A DNA stretch of 64,000 bases, taken from NCBI GenBank assembly GCA_035048495.1, contig CM068552.1:14752501-14816500 (forward strand), read 5' to 3'. Origin of the DNA: Euptelea pleiosperma (taxonomy: Eukaryota; Streptophyta; Magnoliopsida; Ranunculales; Eupteleaceae). Positions 12,101 to 23,204 of this stretch are shown here, piece by piece (the stretch's first letter is position 1; the number at the start of each line of letters is the position of its first letter). A program made the position numbers and the translations under genes. A model generated the notes under the pieces. It was not told where the DNA came from. It did no database searches and was given only the letters and a program-made list of their open reading frames with translations.

Positions 12101-14501
12101 AAATTCCATGCAGAATGTGGACGTTGTAATCCAAATATCCCTCTTTTGTCTATATGGGATCTAACGGTATCTTGTTATATGTCTAGTGAAAATGCAGGTC
12201 TGTTGGGATTGACACGAGTTGGAAGTCGAAGAGTCATTCAAATATCTGCAGGGTTTATGCTTTTCTTTTCTGTATTAGGTATGTTGTTCCACTTGTTAGT
12301 CTAAACTTATCCTGGGATATCCTAATCTTGATGGCTGAACTAACTTTTCGCTCTTTATATCATTGACCTGGTGGATCTGTAGCACTTTACCTTTCTATTG
12401 TATTATCAATAGTGGCTTTCTATTAGATTTGAGATTTACTTAACTACTTATCTTGGTGGTTGATCTGATATTCTTTTACTTCCTTTCACTAACCAGGAAA
12501 GTTTGGAGCACTTTTTGCTTCTATCCCATTACCAATTGTAGCAGCTTTATACTGCATCCTCTTTGCGTATGTTGGTATGTATCTCTCTCTCTCTCTCTAA
12601 AAAATATTTCCAATCATGGAATCATTATGTTGATTACATACCGACTACACTCCACTGTGGTTTAAAACTGTCATATTAAAAATGTTACTGAGACATAGGT
12701 AGTGAACATGCATGCCTAATCCCCCTTTGTGAGACATTCATGACTGAAGCACCTGCTAGGCATCATGTTTGATTTTGGCTTTTATTTGCTTTTGGGTTAT
12801 AGATGTATTTATAGTCGAGGGTCAAACAAATAACCTTTGTTGGGATCTTAAATTCCAACAAGTAGGATATGGGATGGGCCCTAGACAAATATTTATTTAT
12901 AGTCCTCCAGATATCGGTGGAGGAGATCATAGACACAATCATTTGTATGTAAGGAGATAGAGATTGATAAGAAATGAAAGAAAAATGGGATGAGAAGTGC
13001 GAGTCCTTCCCTTATGAAGTGCAATTGGAAGATCATCATCATGAATAGGAGGAGGTGAAGTAACGGAAGGATCAAGGAGGTAACTGGCAGAGATGCCCTA
13101 ACTCTTTTTCTTTCAAACATAAGTCTGAAGGCCTTTTTCTTTCAAACATAAGTCTGAAGATCTTTTATTAAGTCTAGAGGCATGCGACATGAAAGCAAGA
13201 AGTAACATAAACAGGAGCACATCAAAGAGAGGAGAGAGAGTGTGGCATTGACGCATAGTGGGTCCATGCCCCATTGGTCGTAGGATCATAACTGTAACGA
13301 GCATGGTGGGGGCCTGTAACATACAGGTCCTAGGATCATCAGAACCTCGCTCTGATGCCAACATGTAATTATTGATGCATGGAAAGTGAAGGAAAACAAG
13401 AGCCAAAGAGAATAAGAAGAAAGAGAGAATGGAAAGATCAGGATTATGCATTGATGCCACCCTCTTCCTCTTTCATATAATCAGTTAACTCTGTTACAGA
13501 AATCGTGGAGCAACCACACGAAGAAGAGAGAAGTAATATTATGCACAAGAACACAGATTTACATTGTTCACCACTAAGGGCTATGTCCACTTGAAAAAAT
13601 TCAGGCAGGGGGCATTGGCCCCCACACCCCTACTGGGGTTACGGGCTTAGTCTTAAAGGCTAAAGCATGTTCATGTAAGAATGCATTCCTGTATGTTTGG
13701 TGGAACCATTGATTTGTATATGTTATTTGGTGGCTGCAGCAACCAAGTTTCTGTTACAATAATGCTATTTACAGTAATTCTACTGGGAATTACAAAAGTT
13801 AACTACCCTGTTGATGGCGATAACAATAAAAACATACTACTTATGAGGAACATATTTGTTGGTCTATATTTATTTGGAGGATATTATTATTTCCTTTTAA
13901 AAAGCATCTTTTATCTAATATTTTATTTTATTTGAAAAAAAATTGGAACACTCAAGTTATTTCATATAATATTTTTCCAACAGAAGTTGACTTTCAATTA
14001 TGGTCTATTATGGTGTGAGCAGCTTCTGCAGGTCTTGGTTTGCTTCAGTTCTGCAACCTCAACAGTTTCCGAACAAAGTTCATATTAGGCTTTTCTTTCT
14101 TCATGGGTTTGTCAGTGCCAGAATACTTCAATGAATATGTAGTAGTTTCTGGTCATGGTCCAGTTCACTCCCGTTCTATATCGGTGCGAATTTGAATAGA
14201 AAACTCTTAGTTTTTCCAGTTCAGATTTTATTTGGTATTTGTTAATTAGCATTGCATTTGATCTCTTTTCCACTACTTGCAGTTTAACAATATCGTGAAT
14301 GTGATCTTCTCATCCCACGCAACGGTGGCTGCAATTGTTGCTCTCTTCTTGGACTGCACCCTCCATAGAGGGGACAGCGCAATTCGAAGAGACAGTGGTT
14401 GGCACTGGTGGGAAAAGTTCAGGTATTTCAAGATGGATACTAGGAGTGAAGAATTCTATTCACTCCCATACAACCTCAACAAGTTTTTCCCTTCAGTCTA
14501 G
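6117..14501 (+). CDS. Nucleobase-ascorbate transporter (NAT/NCS2 family), NAT6-like, 14 exons
   Basis: Exons: 6117-6300, 6819-6916, 7021-7197, 7297-7397, 7516-7591, 8358-8417, 9340-9524, 10991-11087, 11457-11543, 11655-11713, 12187-12278, 12497-12574, 14023-14183, 14283-14501. All introns are GT-AG, and joining them keeps frame for 557 residues ending FFPSV. The family moves uracil, purines or xanthine across the plasma membrane by proton symport, with about 12-14 membrane segments. Visible hallmarks are the QH motif (GFQHYLVMLGT, residues 68-78) and the NAT signature ENAGLLGLTR (376-385). Plant NATs usually have about 530 residues; the excess is a tract of 30 glycines after Met1. The start fits because the tract is in frame with the conserved N-terminal PPPR...VKEQLPGIEYC segment. 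Exon 13 has tandem acceptors GAG/CAG (14017-14022); the second fits the family length. Transport substrate cannot be read from sequence. The gene looks intact, with no frameshift. Confidence 0.95.
6120..6209 (+). repeat. GGN trinucleotide tract encoding 30 glycines
   Basis: Thirty consecutive glycine codons (mostly GGT and GGA) follow the start codon of the transporter gene. Short Gly runs are seen at the N-terminus of some NAT proteins, but 30 is long. Its alternating GGTGGA units are prone to slippage, so length may vary between individuals. Confidence 0.95.
8689..8992. repeat. H8 hAT-like MITE, copy 2, in transporter intron 6
   Basis: Begins CGTGGTTTAAAATAATGCCG and ends CCTTTAAACCTTG. 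The flanks ATTGTGAT (8681-8688) and ATTATGAT (8993-9000) match at 7 of 8 positions. It lies wholly inside intron 6 (8418-9339) and leaves the splice sites intact. Confidence 0.8.
10770..10845 (-). repeat. tRNA-like SINE head (degenerate), in transporter intron 7
   Basis: Read on the minus strand it has an A-box-like GCAGCTCAATTGTTAAACA followed about 35 bases on by a B-box-like GTGTTCAATCCC, the spacing of a Pol III internal promoter. It does not fold into a full tRNA by eye. It may be a tRNA-derived SINE head or a decayed tRNA copy. Confidence 0.4.
12838..13680 (-). mobile_element. LTR retrotransposon fragment, antisense, in transporter intron 12
   Basis: On the minus strand, a segment rich in long U5-like pyrimidine stretches ends ATTACA and is followed by TTGGCATCAGAGCGAGG (about 13335-13355), a close match to the initiator-tRNA-Met primer site of plant LTR elements. 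The 'gtgaacaatgtaaatctgtg' stretch upstream is typical of copia LTRs. No gag or pol remains, and the outer boundary is uncertain. It sits in the 1.45-kb intron 12. Confidence 0.5.
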
Positions 14502-15568
14502 CTGTACTTATGGAGCTCCGATTCAGGTCATCAATACTTTCCCTTCACAATTCTCTCTTCTTCACAAAGAAGGAAAGAAAGAGGAGAACATTTAAGTTTA
14601 TTGTGCCCAGCAGACCCTACTATATCAACTAGTGTTCTCAAAGTCAGATTCCAGCTACTGTATTGGGGTAGTTAAGCCTGTAAGCCTGTAATTAACTCGC
14701 TTTATAGATCAATATTAGATGAAACATACAATTGCAGATATTACTAAGGTACATTTAAACCCTTAATGATGTACTTGTTGCGTTTGATGTGTTGATGGAA
14801 CAATGTTGATTTGGGGTCTGTTTCTCCTCTTCTTATGAATCATTTGTATTGTTTTTCTTTGTTTTGTAATGACAAAAGCCCTTGGGTGTTAAAACAAAAA
14901 CCGATATGCTTTATTTTCGCGTTTGGAATTTACATTCAAATGAGCCTCATAATTTTGCCCATCAAGAAAGAATTCAAAAAGCGCTTTGCTTTTCATGTCA
15001 GGTTTCAGTCGAACGACAATAAGGATAGGAAAGAAATAAAAATAAAGATAAAGTTATGTTGTTGCTAAGTTCTTAAACACACCAATTAATTAGTTAAATC
15101 CATTCCTTTAATGTTGTATCCATTATATGACCAAAACCATCTATAAGCATTAACAATTTTGGGTAGCGATTGGAAAACAAATCAAAGTATGCAAACCATA
15201 TGATGAAAATAGGACAATTTTTAAGTTTTGAAAAACTGCGTGTTCATGTTTACCTTGCAGAATTTTCTTAGGATTTGGTATTTAGAGTTAGAAACCTACC
15301 ACATATATTTGGAAAGCTAACTTAAATATCTATCTAGAAAAAATAAGAAAGGAAAGTATTGCGAAGAGATTTTTTCCATAAACAATGTCGAAGTTAGAGA
15401 AAAGTTTTTGGTATGCAGAAACAAAAGGTCATAAAAGTTCCTAAGACATCCCCAATATGGAAATATAAGAGAAAAAACTACAGTTGAATTTTTTGGGAGT
15501 TGGACTTCAAACATCTGCAGAAAATAGTTCATGGTAAAAATTTCATAACTACTTACTAGGTGATAAAA
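14502..15568. other. 3' flank of the transporter gene, no gene seen
   Basis: Contains the transporter 3' untranslated region and AT-rich DNA. No repeat end, RNA gene or coding region could be supported. Confidence 0.5.
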
Positions 15569-15718
15569 AAAAAAGGTGATTCCAAAGAGGTTTGAAAGTT
15601 AACTTAAAAATCTATAACAAAAAAGGTGATTCCAAAGAGGTTCGAAAGTTAACTTAAAAATCTATAACAAAAAAGGTGATTCCAAAGAGGTTTGAAAGTT
15701 AACTTAAAAATCTATAAC
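15569..15718 (+). repeat. Tandem repeat, three 50-bp units
   Basis: Three copies of a 50-bp unit begin with AAGGTGATTCCAAAGAGG at 15573, 15623 and 15673 and differ at about one base (tttgaaag or ttcgaaag). The near identity suggests a recent local duplication. Confidence 0.95.
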
Positions 15719-15934
15719 TTTCATGTTTTGACTAAACTTAGAAAACGGAAGGATTTTTATCAAAAATTTTGAGAACAAGGATTTTACATAAAATAGTAGA
15801 AATTTGAAAATAAAGATAGCATTGCGGGACCACCTGAGCTCTAGAAAACAAAATTTAAGCAAATATTTGAGGAGAATATAGATATGGAAGTTAGGAATTC
15901 CTCGACGGTTTTAAACCACCGGCGTTGCGCCCCC

Positions 15935-16130
15935 CCCCCCAGAATTTAAATAAGCTGATATACCCCCCTATGACTTGGTCCATGGTCAGTTGACTAGTGT
16001 TGACTCGAGTTGACAACTATTTCTTTTTAAAAGACAAAACTGCCATTGTCTTCATCCTAGGAACAAGGGTTTGGGCCAAACCTAAACCCCAAATTAAACG
16101 GCTATGGTGAACGGTCGGCCAAGAGAAGCA
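15935..16130 (+). repeat. Fragment of the 949-1752 inverted-repeat family
   Basis: Shares in order the blocks 'tatgacttggtccatggtca', 'gttgactcgagttgac', 'aaaactgccattgtcttc' and 'aacaagggtttgggcc' with the left arm at 949-1160 and with 54230-54520. The opposite arm is absent. Confidence 0.65.
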
Positions 16131-16214
16131 ACATCGTCCATTGGATATCATGGTTCCTACACTAATGTTCACATTAATTAGGGTTTAGAAAAAAAAAAAA
16201 AGGGTTATTACAGG

Positions 16215-16626
16215 CATGGTTTTAAAAACGGCCGTTTAAAAGGTTTTAACGGCTGTTTTAACGGTAACACCTCAAGCCCGTTTCCGTTAAAACCATTTAA
16301 ACATGTTTTATCGTTTTTGAATAAAACGTCTATTTTTTTGTTTTAATGGCCGTTAAAATAGTTTAAACAGCCGTTTAATTCTGAAAAAATTTGTGAAAAA
16401 AACGGCCGTAAAATCTGTTAAATTCTGTTTGTTTTTTTTTTTCAAATTTCAAAATTTGAATTTCAGCGCCATTTTTTCAGTTTTTTTCCGTTAAAATTGT
16501 TAAATTCTATTTTTTTTTCCATTTTTGCCCCTGGCCATGTCAATCCGTTTTAATGGCCGTTTAAATGGTTTAAACGGTAACGCCTCCAGTCCATTTAGCC
16601 GTTAAAATGGCCTCCTTTAAACCTTG
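16215..16626. repeat. H8 hAT-like MITE, copy 3
   Basis: Starts CATGGTTTTAAAAACGGCCG and ends CCTTTAAACCTTG, flanked by a perfect 8-bp duplication ATTACAGG (16207-16214 and 16627-16634). 412 bp, palindromic, non-coding. Confidence 0.9.
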
Positions 16627-16689
16627 ATTACAGGTTTCTATTGAGGTAATTTATATATTAATAGCTATAAGTCCATTCCCCCCAATATA

Positions 16690-16990
16690 TATAATATACT
16701 AACTCTCTAGATAATCCTTTAGGTAAAAGATCCATCTGATTATTTTTTGATTTTACGAAGTCAATAGATATAATACCATTAGAGATTAGTTGTTTGTTGA
16801 TGAGTTGCACCTCCAACATATGTGTTTGAATATGCCATTATACGCATAATTTCTTGCTCGACAATCGCAATGTATACTGGTAGTTAGTATCGACCTACGT
16901 CAAATAAGAGTATCAACCAAAATGTTTCTCCGACATTCAACTTCCTTGTCAGGCTTATTAGTTCAACAAATAAGCCTTTCATTCATTTTG
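16690..16990 (-). pseudogene. Ty1/copia polyprotein, RNase H C-terminal fragment
   Basis: The minus strand encodes a broken copy of the C-terminal end of a copia-type polyprotein. The clearest part (about 16693-16813) reads through GIISIDFVKSKNNQMDLLP and KGLSREL, matching the usual 'G.I...YV.S..N.AD..TKGL' block that ends copia RNase H. A frameshift separates it from the preceding HCD...N...HI block near 16840-16880. No LTR is visible on either side. Inactive relic. Confidence 0.7.
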
Positions 16991-17798
16991 TTGAAACTCT
17001 TTTTTTCATGCATTTTGTTTTGGATTACCGAAACTAGGTGGGATCTTGTTCTGGAGAAAAAGAACTAGATCACAACCCAACGAATTTTAATCCAGATAAA
17101 GGGCCTCATTGGGCCAATATGTGTGTTTGCATCTTTTTGCCTAATAGGCTCAGGCTCTCTGAGTCCTCAAGCAATAATGTGTATGCGTCTCTTCTAGACC
17201 TCACAAGAAGGGTCTCACTGGTGTGTGCCTTTTTGAACCAGGTGGACCTTTTTTTGGGTTTCACTGGTGTGTGCCTTTTTGTGGATTGTGACTAAAATTG
17301 GGATTTGGACGGAGCCAATCGAGCGTCTTTTGGTGCCTGTGGATCCTGATCTGAATCGTCCGATGCAGAACAAGATTGACTGGCACTTTGAACCGGCCGA
17401 ATTCCAAATTCCAATGAAGTGCAAATTCAATTCTCTGAAAAAACTAAAAATTACAAGTTTCACCGTGGTTAAACTTGTAATTTCACATTTCAATTTCTAT
17501 TATTAATGGGTTAATACCATTGATGTGGGTTAGATTCATATTTGGATCTTTGCATGTGTAGGTTGGATCCATACCTAGACAAATGATCTGAATTACATGA
17601 TCTAGCCTGACCCACAATCCGTATTACATGATCCAAACCTGACATACCAACACATTTAGAGTAGAGTATTTACAGTGCATATATGGTAAGGATCTTCTTA
17701 GATGCAAGAACACAATTTGACCCGTATTAAATCACTTAGAATTGGTTCGAACTTAACCCAGATCCAAATCAAAAGGAACTTCTTAGATTTGTATCTAA
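16991..17798. other. Intergenic, no gene seen
   Basis: Includes a short direct repeat 'tctcactggtgtgtgcctttt' style segment at 17214-17233 and 17260-17280. Open frames here are short, lack codon bias and resemble nothing known. Confidence 0.4.
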
Positions 17799-18232
17799 CT
17801 AGTAGGTGGCCTGTGCCCACGGCACTCACTCTCCGACAAAGTGTTTGCCAAAATCGGGTGTGAGTGGCTTAGATCCTCCATCCATTTGGGGTGATAAGAT
17901 CTCGGCCATCCTTTGTGAAGCTGATAAGAGGGGGGACAAGTCACTTCTCTGTTTTGTATAGTGGGTGACCCGTGCCCTCGGCACTCCCCTACAAAGCATT
18001 TCCCAAAATCGGGTGCGAGTAGTTGAGATCGATCCATAGTCCATTTGGGGGGATAAGATCTCGGCCATCCTTTGTGAAGCCGATAAGAGGGGTATAAGTG
18101 GGGAGACAATTTTCCTGTTAATATAAGTTAATCCAACCGTCAAAATTTTATTTTATGTAAGGGTTGATATGGGCCCTTGGATATATGAAGCCTATAAGAG
18201 GGGGAAACAACTTCTCTGTTTTGTTATATAAA
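17799..18232 (-). mobile_element. Two joined mini-Helitron-like elements plus a third fragment
   Basis: On the minus strand the low end is a Helitron-type terminus: hairpin GTGCC...GGCAC, about 10 bases, then CTAG at 17799 followed by T. A second copy (about 17958-18130) abuts the first, and a third fragment lies at 18180-18232. The units match the plus-strand elements at 52641-53228 ('ataagatctcggccatcctt', 'gtgtttgccaaaat'). About 160 bp each, non-coding. Confidence 0.65.
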
Positions 18233-18570
18233 TTCTGTATTTAAAACGGATCTCAGTGTTAAGATCCAAAACTCACTTAAATGGTATGTATTGAGTTGGA
18301 TCTCAAATCTTACTCCCACCCCTAGTTAGTAAATCCGAGCATTATTCGCGTTTAAGGCCCTGTTTGGTATCGCCGCAAATATTTGTTTGCAAACATTTGC
18401 AACACGTTTTTTGCATTTCTAGGTGCTTGGTTGTACCCCACAATTATTTACGTAGGTAAATATTTTCCGTGAGTCTATATTTTTAACGATTTGAGCTGCT
18501 AATGTTTGCAGCAAAAAATGGCTGCAAACATTCACTTTTTGGCTTGAACTTCCTTGAAATATATATAATA

Positions 18571-19875
18571 CTAATGAAAGCCCGTGCTAAAGCACGGGTG
18601 GAAATAGAAAATACAAACTAACAACAACTAATTTTTATATCTACATCTAATTGTAGTAGGAAATAATGCAGAAAAATTGCTTAATTATTCCTTTTCTCTT
18701 CATCCTCTCTGAACATGATAAGAAAATGAAAAAAAATTGCTAACACCAAAAGAAAATAAAAAATAAGTTTTTATAATCTTCATTTTTACATTCAAGCATC
18801 GCACAACAGCACATCACTATGTCCATAATAGTGACGACCCTTTCATCAGTTCTCCCCATCTTCATATTATTTTTATTCACAATCATCTCTTCGATATTTT
18901 CAACAACATCCTCTTAGCCTGTAAAACATGACAAGAAAATAAAAAAAGGGTTAACAATGGAAGAAAATAAAAAAAAATTATAATATTCATTTTTACCTTC
19001 AAAGATTTATACAATCTTAAAAAATTGAAACCCTACAAATAAACAAACAATCATTCTAGAGTTTAAACATAAACATGAATGTAAATAATTGAATAACAAT
19101 TCTTTTAGAGGCCCAAATCAAAGTATTCAGCAGAGACGACTCATTAAAGGAAAAAAAAGTTTTAGAAGAGATGGTAAAGATATTGAACCATATTGGCTTT
19201 TCTCCTACTTTTGTGTCTTCGTCATTCGAAGAAGCTCAGTCGGTGAGAGGAAATATGAGAACCCTACCTAAACCCTAATATTTATATATGACCAAATTAA
19301 TGGCTAATTAAATTGATATTTATATATTAACGAAATATGGGGAGACATTAGATGTCAATAATGGAAGTGATGTTAATGGGAAAACGTTTCAATTGAAACA
19401 AAAATAGAATGTTATGAAAATCGAAGGAAGAAAATGGAAAGCCATTAGAAGGCCATAATGGAAGCGGTGCTAATGGGATAAACATTTTGATTGAAACATA
19501 AATAGAAGTTTGTGAATGTTATGTTTTGGAAAATAAAAAAGGTGTTAAGAGACGTTGAGAAAAACGAATTTAAGAACGAAAGAATAAATAATTTAAGAAT
19601 GAAAGAGAGAATTAAGGAATAAATAATTGAGATTTTAAAGAAAAATAAATTGAGTTGGTTAAAAAGTCTAAAAAATCCTTAATGTTTGAGGTGCATTACT
19701 TAAAGTATCAAGGGGTATTTTTGAAAAAATAAAAAAGATATGATAGAGTCAAGTGCATGAGAGGGGAAAGAGAATTTTAGGTTGTTGACATGGCACTTTA
19801 CATGAGGAGAGTGCCACGTCAACTTGATGTTGAGGAGAAAGAACGACGCTGCTCGCTTCTCTACTATAGTATAGA
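18571..19875 (-). mobile_element. Non-autonomous Helitron, 1.3 kb
   Basis: On the minus strand it starts TCTATACTATAG at 19875 after an A, and ends with a near-perfect hairpin (CCCGTGCTTTAGCACGGG, 18582-18599) followed by CATTAG at 18571 and then T. This is the Helitron layout: 5' TC, 3' hairpin then CTRR (here TTAG), inserted between A and T. No Rep/helicase coding. The same termini are seen on the plus strand at 45831-52422. Confidence 0.8.
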
Positions 19876-19996
19876 TATATAGATTTGGCCCTAGATGAAG
19901 AGTAAAATTCACTCACCGCCCAGTGATGACTGCGCGCCCACAATATGTGCCAGGTGGTATACGTTTAGAAGACGCTGATTGTATGGATGTTTGGTC

Positions 19997-20355
19997 CAAG
20001 TTTTGAAGGGGGCCGTTATAATGGTATAACGATAACGGACTGGGGGCGTTACCATTTTTCCGTTATAACGAATTGTAATGCTCAGGGGTAAAAACGAAAA
20101 ATAATGAGAAAATAACATAAATAACGGAAAAAAATGGGGCTGAAATTCAAATTTTGAAATTTTAATTTTAATTTTCAAAAACAAGAAAATAACAGAAAAT
20201 AACGAAAATTTTACAAAAATAACGAAAATAAAGGACGTTTTTTTACAAAAAAAAAAATCGAGAAAATAACGGCCGTTATTTTTAAAAAGTTTTAACGGTT
20301 CATAACGTAACGAGGGAGGTCTGAATCCGTTATAACGGCCGTTTTTTAAACCATG
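19997..20355. repeat. H8 hAT-like MITE, copy 4, nested in M9
   Basis: Starts CAAGTTTTGAAGGGGGCCG and ends TTTTTTAAACCATG, flanked by a perfect 8-bp duplication GTTTGGTC (19989-19996 and 20356-20363) taken from the M9 arm 'gatgtttggtcaatccc'. 359 bp. Confidence 0.9.
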
Positions 20356-20422
20356 GTTTGGTCAATCCCTAGATGGGCCTACAAACCAAAATCAGCCTAA
20401 TTAGTGATTTCAAATCTTTGGA

Positions 20423-20799
20423 GGGTCGGGCTCGGGGAACCCCCATTTTTGACACCCATTTTAGTGTACATACATAGAAGATGAATCAATGGCTGATTTT
20501 TGATGTGGATGATCTCCTCACCATATAGATCACCCAAACAAAAAATCAGCCCATTCTGAATTTCTAACCCAATCAAATGTGGGTTTTCAAGTTACATGGT
20601 AAGAATCGACGGTCCATAATTCTTCAGCTTTTAAACCAGTCTATGAATATCGGAATGATTTGAATTTTTGTGAGGATAATCTCCCCATCATAGAGATCAT
20701 CCTCACAAAAAATCGGCCATTGATTCATCTTCTATGTGGGTACGCCAAAATGGGTGTCAAAAATGGGGGTAAAAAATGGGTGTCCCTCGAGCCTGACCC
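20423..20799. repeat. Mutator-like MITE with GGGTCGGGCTC ends, nested in M9
   Basis: Inverted ends GGGTCGGGCTCGGGG and CTCGAGCCTGACCC, mirrored arms ('aagatgaatcaatggctgat' and its inverse near 20712-20735), and a perfect 9-bp duplication ATCTTTGGA (20414-20422 and 20800-20808). 377 bp, non-coding. Partial copies lie at 29030-29230 and 57057-57135. Confidence 0.9.
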
Positions 20800-21049
20800 A
20801 TCTTTGGATACTAGTACCCAAAATGGCAAATAGTCAATAATGCTTAAATTCAATGGTTAAAATCAATCCATGAAAATGACTCCAATCCAACACTTAGATA
20901 CTCAAATTCAACGGTTAAAATCAATCAATGAAATCTGTTAATCGGGTTAAATTTTGATTTGTTGATCCACTTAGGGACTAGCCAAACATCCATACAGTCA
21001 GCATCCTCCACAAATGTGCCATGTGGCTCATATTGTGGGCAATCATTGT

Positions 21050-21330
21050 GGAGGGTCAGCAAAGTTATACTCCTAGATAGACATCTAGACCAAAAAAAAT
21101 AACATGATTAGTGATTTCTAAATGTTGTATTGGAGTCGTTTTCATTGGTTGATTTTTAACCGGAATTTGACATTATTTGAGGTACAAAGATCCAAAGGTT
21201 TGAAATCACTAATCAGGCTGATTTTTAGTTTGTAGGTCCACTTAGGGATTGGCCAAACATCCATACGGCCAGTGTCCCTCTAAAGTATTCCCTGTACTCA
21301 AATTGTGGGTAGTCAGCAAAGTTCTACTCG
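21050..21330. repeat. M9 MITE, adjoining copy
   Basis: Begins with 'gtcagcaaagttatactcc', shared with the end of the preceding copy, and ends 'gtcagcaaagttctactc'. The centre has the diagnostic 'tattggagtcgttttcattgg' and 'gatccaaaggtttgaaatca' blocks. The left arm is shortened. Confidence 0.65.
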
Positions 21331-21650
21331 GACCAATCGATCATTGGGTTCCCGCACAAAATCAACTTGCCAAGACTATCTCATGATTCTCATCCATTTG
21401 TTCCGTTGTTTGATTGGTTGTGATCATCCAATTCACTGACATTGTTCGTAGGTGATCTCCATCTCCTATTTTGGATTCATCAAATACTCGGAAAATATTT
21501 GCATTGCACCCTCCACCCAAGCGGTGGAAAGTATTTGCAAATAATTTTATGGGTTAATACCAAACAACAGAAAATGTTTGAAGCTGTAAACATTTACAAA
21601 GCAAATATTTGCATCGTACAAATATTTACTGGATACCAAGCAGGGCCTAA

Positions 21651-22639
21651 TATGTGAATTTTTCGCTTTTTCGAAGAAACATTTAATACGACCGTATAAA
21701 ATAAAAAAATCAGAAAAAGGGGGAATTTTAAGATTAAACAAATAAAATGCATATTATTCGTGTTTAATACGAGAATTTTCATTTTTTAGAATAAAAACAT
21801 ATTAAATGACCGTATAAAATGAATATAACGCTAAACGAATATAACGCTTCAACAATAACCGCATTTTTGACCAATTTTTTTTTTTTATATCTTGAAACCG
21901 AATTAAACTCGAACTTTTCCCATTCCGAATCTTTCCCGTGTGCCGAATTGCTAACTATGCTCCCACCACTTACTGGTTTTATTTGATGGTTTGATATTTT
22001 GTACAATTTTGAAGTAGTCCCACTCCCAAACTCAAGATTTCCAAGTTCAAAGAATCAAACCTTTCGTATTAGCAATTCCCAAACAGTCCTGTGTGACATG
22101 AGCTCCACAGTGATCCTTAGATCGACATCATTGGATCTTATATGCTGATGATGCATATCATTTCAAATTTCAATTGAAATGATCACAACCCTTAGATTTG
22201 GATTGTGGGTGTGAAAAGAAATTCCTATACTTAAGTGTCTATCTAACAGCTGAATTTCAAATTTTCAAAAAAGGGTTTACCTTTGTCCATCGGTGTTAGA
22301 ATTTGTGCTATTGAACGGTTAGGATCATTACTAAAACATTATGTAAGGATGGAGGTAGGGCAACCAAGGAATTAGATTTGGATGGGTTAAGGGTTGATCC
22401 AGAACCAATAATAATTCTAAGATCTAGACCCCATCTATCAACTATTGGAACTTGTCAAATTGGATCAGGGTTTTAAATTTTGGCCAAATTTAGTTTCGAG
22501 GTTGACCCAGATCGAAATCCCAAGAATTTGGGCCCTCTCTTGAATCTCTTTTAGTTCTATATTCTTCATTAATTACTAAATTTCAGGGATCTTATGTCCT
22601 ATTTTAAAGCCAACAGTTACAATTCTCTTCTCACGGGAG
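21651..22639. other. Intergenic, no gene seen
   Basis: AT-rich with no recognisable element ends. Short open frames show no family resemblance. Confidence 0.4.
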
Positions 22640-22648
22640 ATTACGGAG

Positions 22649-22826
22649 GAGAAAATTTTTGAAGCGGCGAAAGTTAGAAGCGGCGAAGCAGTGGCCAATC
22701 ACGTCAAGCCACAATCCCCTGTTCAAAAGCATTTTTGGATTTGTTTTAAAACATCAGGAGATTGTGGCTTGACATGATTGGCCACTGCTCCGCCGCTTCA
22801 AACTTCGCCGCTTCAAAAATTTTCTC
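22649..22826. repeat. Small Mutator-like foldback MITE, 178 bp
   Basis: Two arms of about 75-80 bp (GAGAAAATTTTTGAAGCGGC and its inverse, plus 'cagtggccaatcacgtcaag' mirrored) enclose a short loop. The flanks ATTACGGAG (22640-22648) and ATTATGGAG (22827-22835) match at 8 of 9 positions, fitting a 9-bp Mutator-type duplication. Confidence 0.85.
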
Positions 22827-23204
22827 ATTATGGAGAGAGGAATAGATAAGATTTCTTAAAAAGTTACCAGATTTTTCTCGAAATTTTACTTTCGGCCGTC
22901 ACTAAAATGGCTATTGAAACCGAAATTGCAAACCTTGCCTAACATTGAGGCAAACTGATCAATAAACTTGTTAAATTTGATATAATAAATTTAAAAACTG
23001 TACCCTTTTTGTTTGGTAACCCGGAATTGAGCCAGATTGTGATTCTGAGTTGTTTAGGACTAAATTCTAGGAATTATATTTCCAATTCCGTGATTTTTCT
23101 AGAAGTAGAAGTTTTAGGGGGGGGAGAAGAAACTTCTAATTCCTAGAATCCTATTTCAGGGTGGAGAGATTCAAAAGAATTTTTATCCGGCTCCAACTCT
23201 CACA

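Larger units (their letters stand above)
19905..21069. repeat. M9 MITE, host of two nested insertions
   Basis: Left part 19905-19996 ('gcccacaatatgtgccaggtgg', 'gatgtttggtc'), middle 20356-20422 and right part 20800-21069 ('gccatgtggctcatattg', 'cagcaaagttatactcc') join into one M9 element once the H8 copy (19997-20355) and the MULE-type MITE (20423-20799) are removed. The duplications of the two inserts are M9 sequence, so this copy is older than both. Confidence 0.75.
18356..21647. mobile_element. Tourist-like (PIF/Harbinger) MITE ends around a nest of younger insertions
   Basis: A GGCCCTGTTTGGTATC end at 18356 and its inverted partner GATACCAAGCAGGGCC ending at 21647 are each flanked by TAA (18353-18355 and 21648-21650), the 3-bp duplication of PIF/Harbinger elements. 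Both inner flanks carry AAATATTTG-type sequence. Removing the Helitron and M9 copies between them leaves about 540 bp, a plausible MITE. The alternative is two unrelated truncated copies. Confidence 0.55.

Noticed and set aside
13113..13460. 115-codon minus-strand open frame in transporter intron 12
   Set aside because: Lies in LTR and primer-site sequence and has no recognisable domain.
15569..15718. CRISPR-like array
   Set aside because: Three contiguous 50-bp tandem units with no spacers, in a plant nuclear context.
17795..18143. Two overlapping minus-strand frames of about 105 codons
   Set aside because: They are internally repeated because they span two mini-Helitron copies; not coding.
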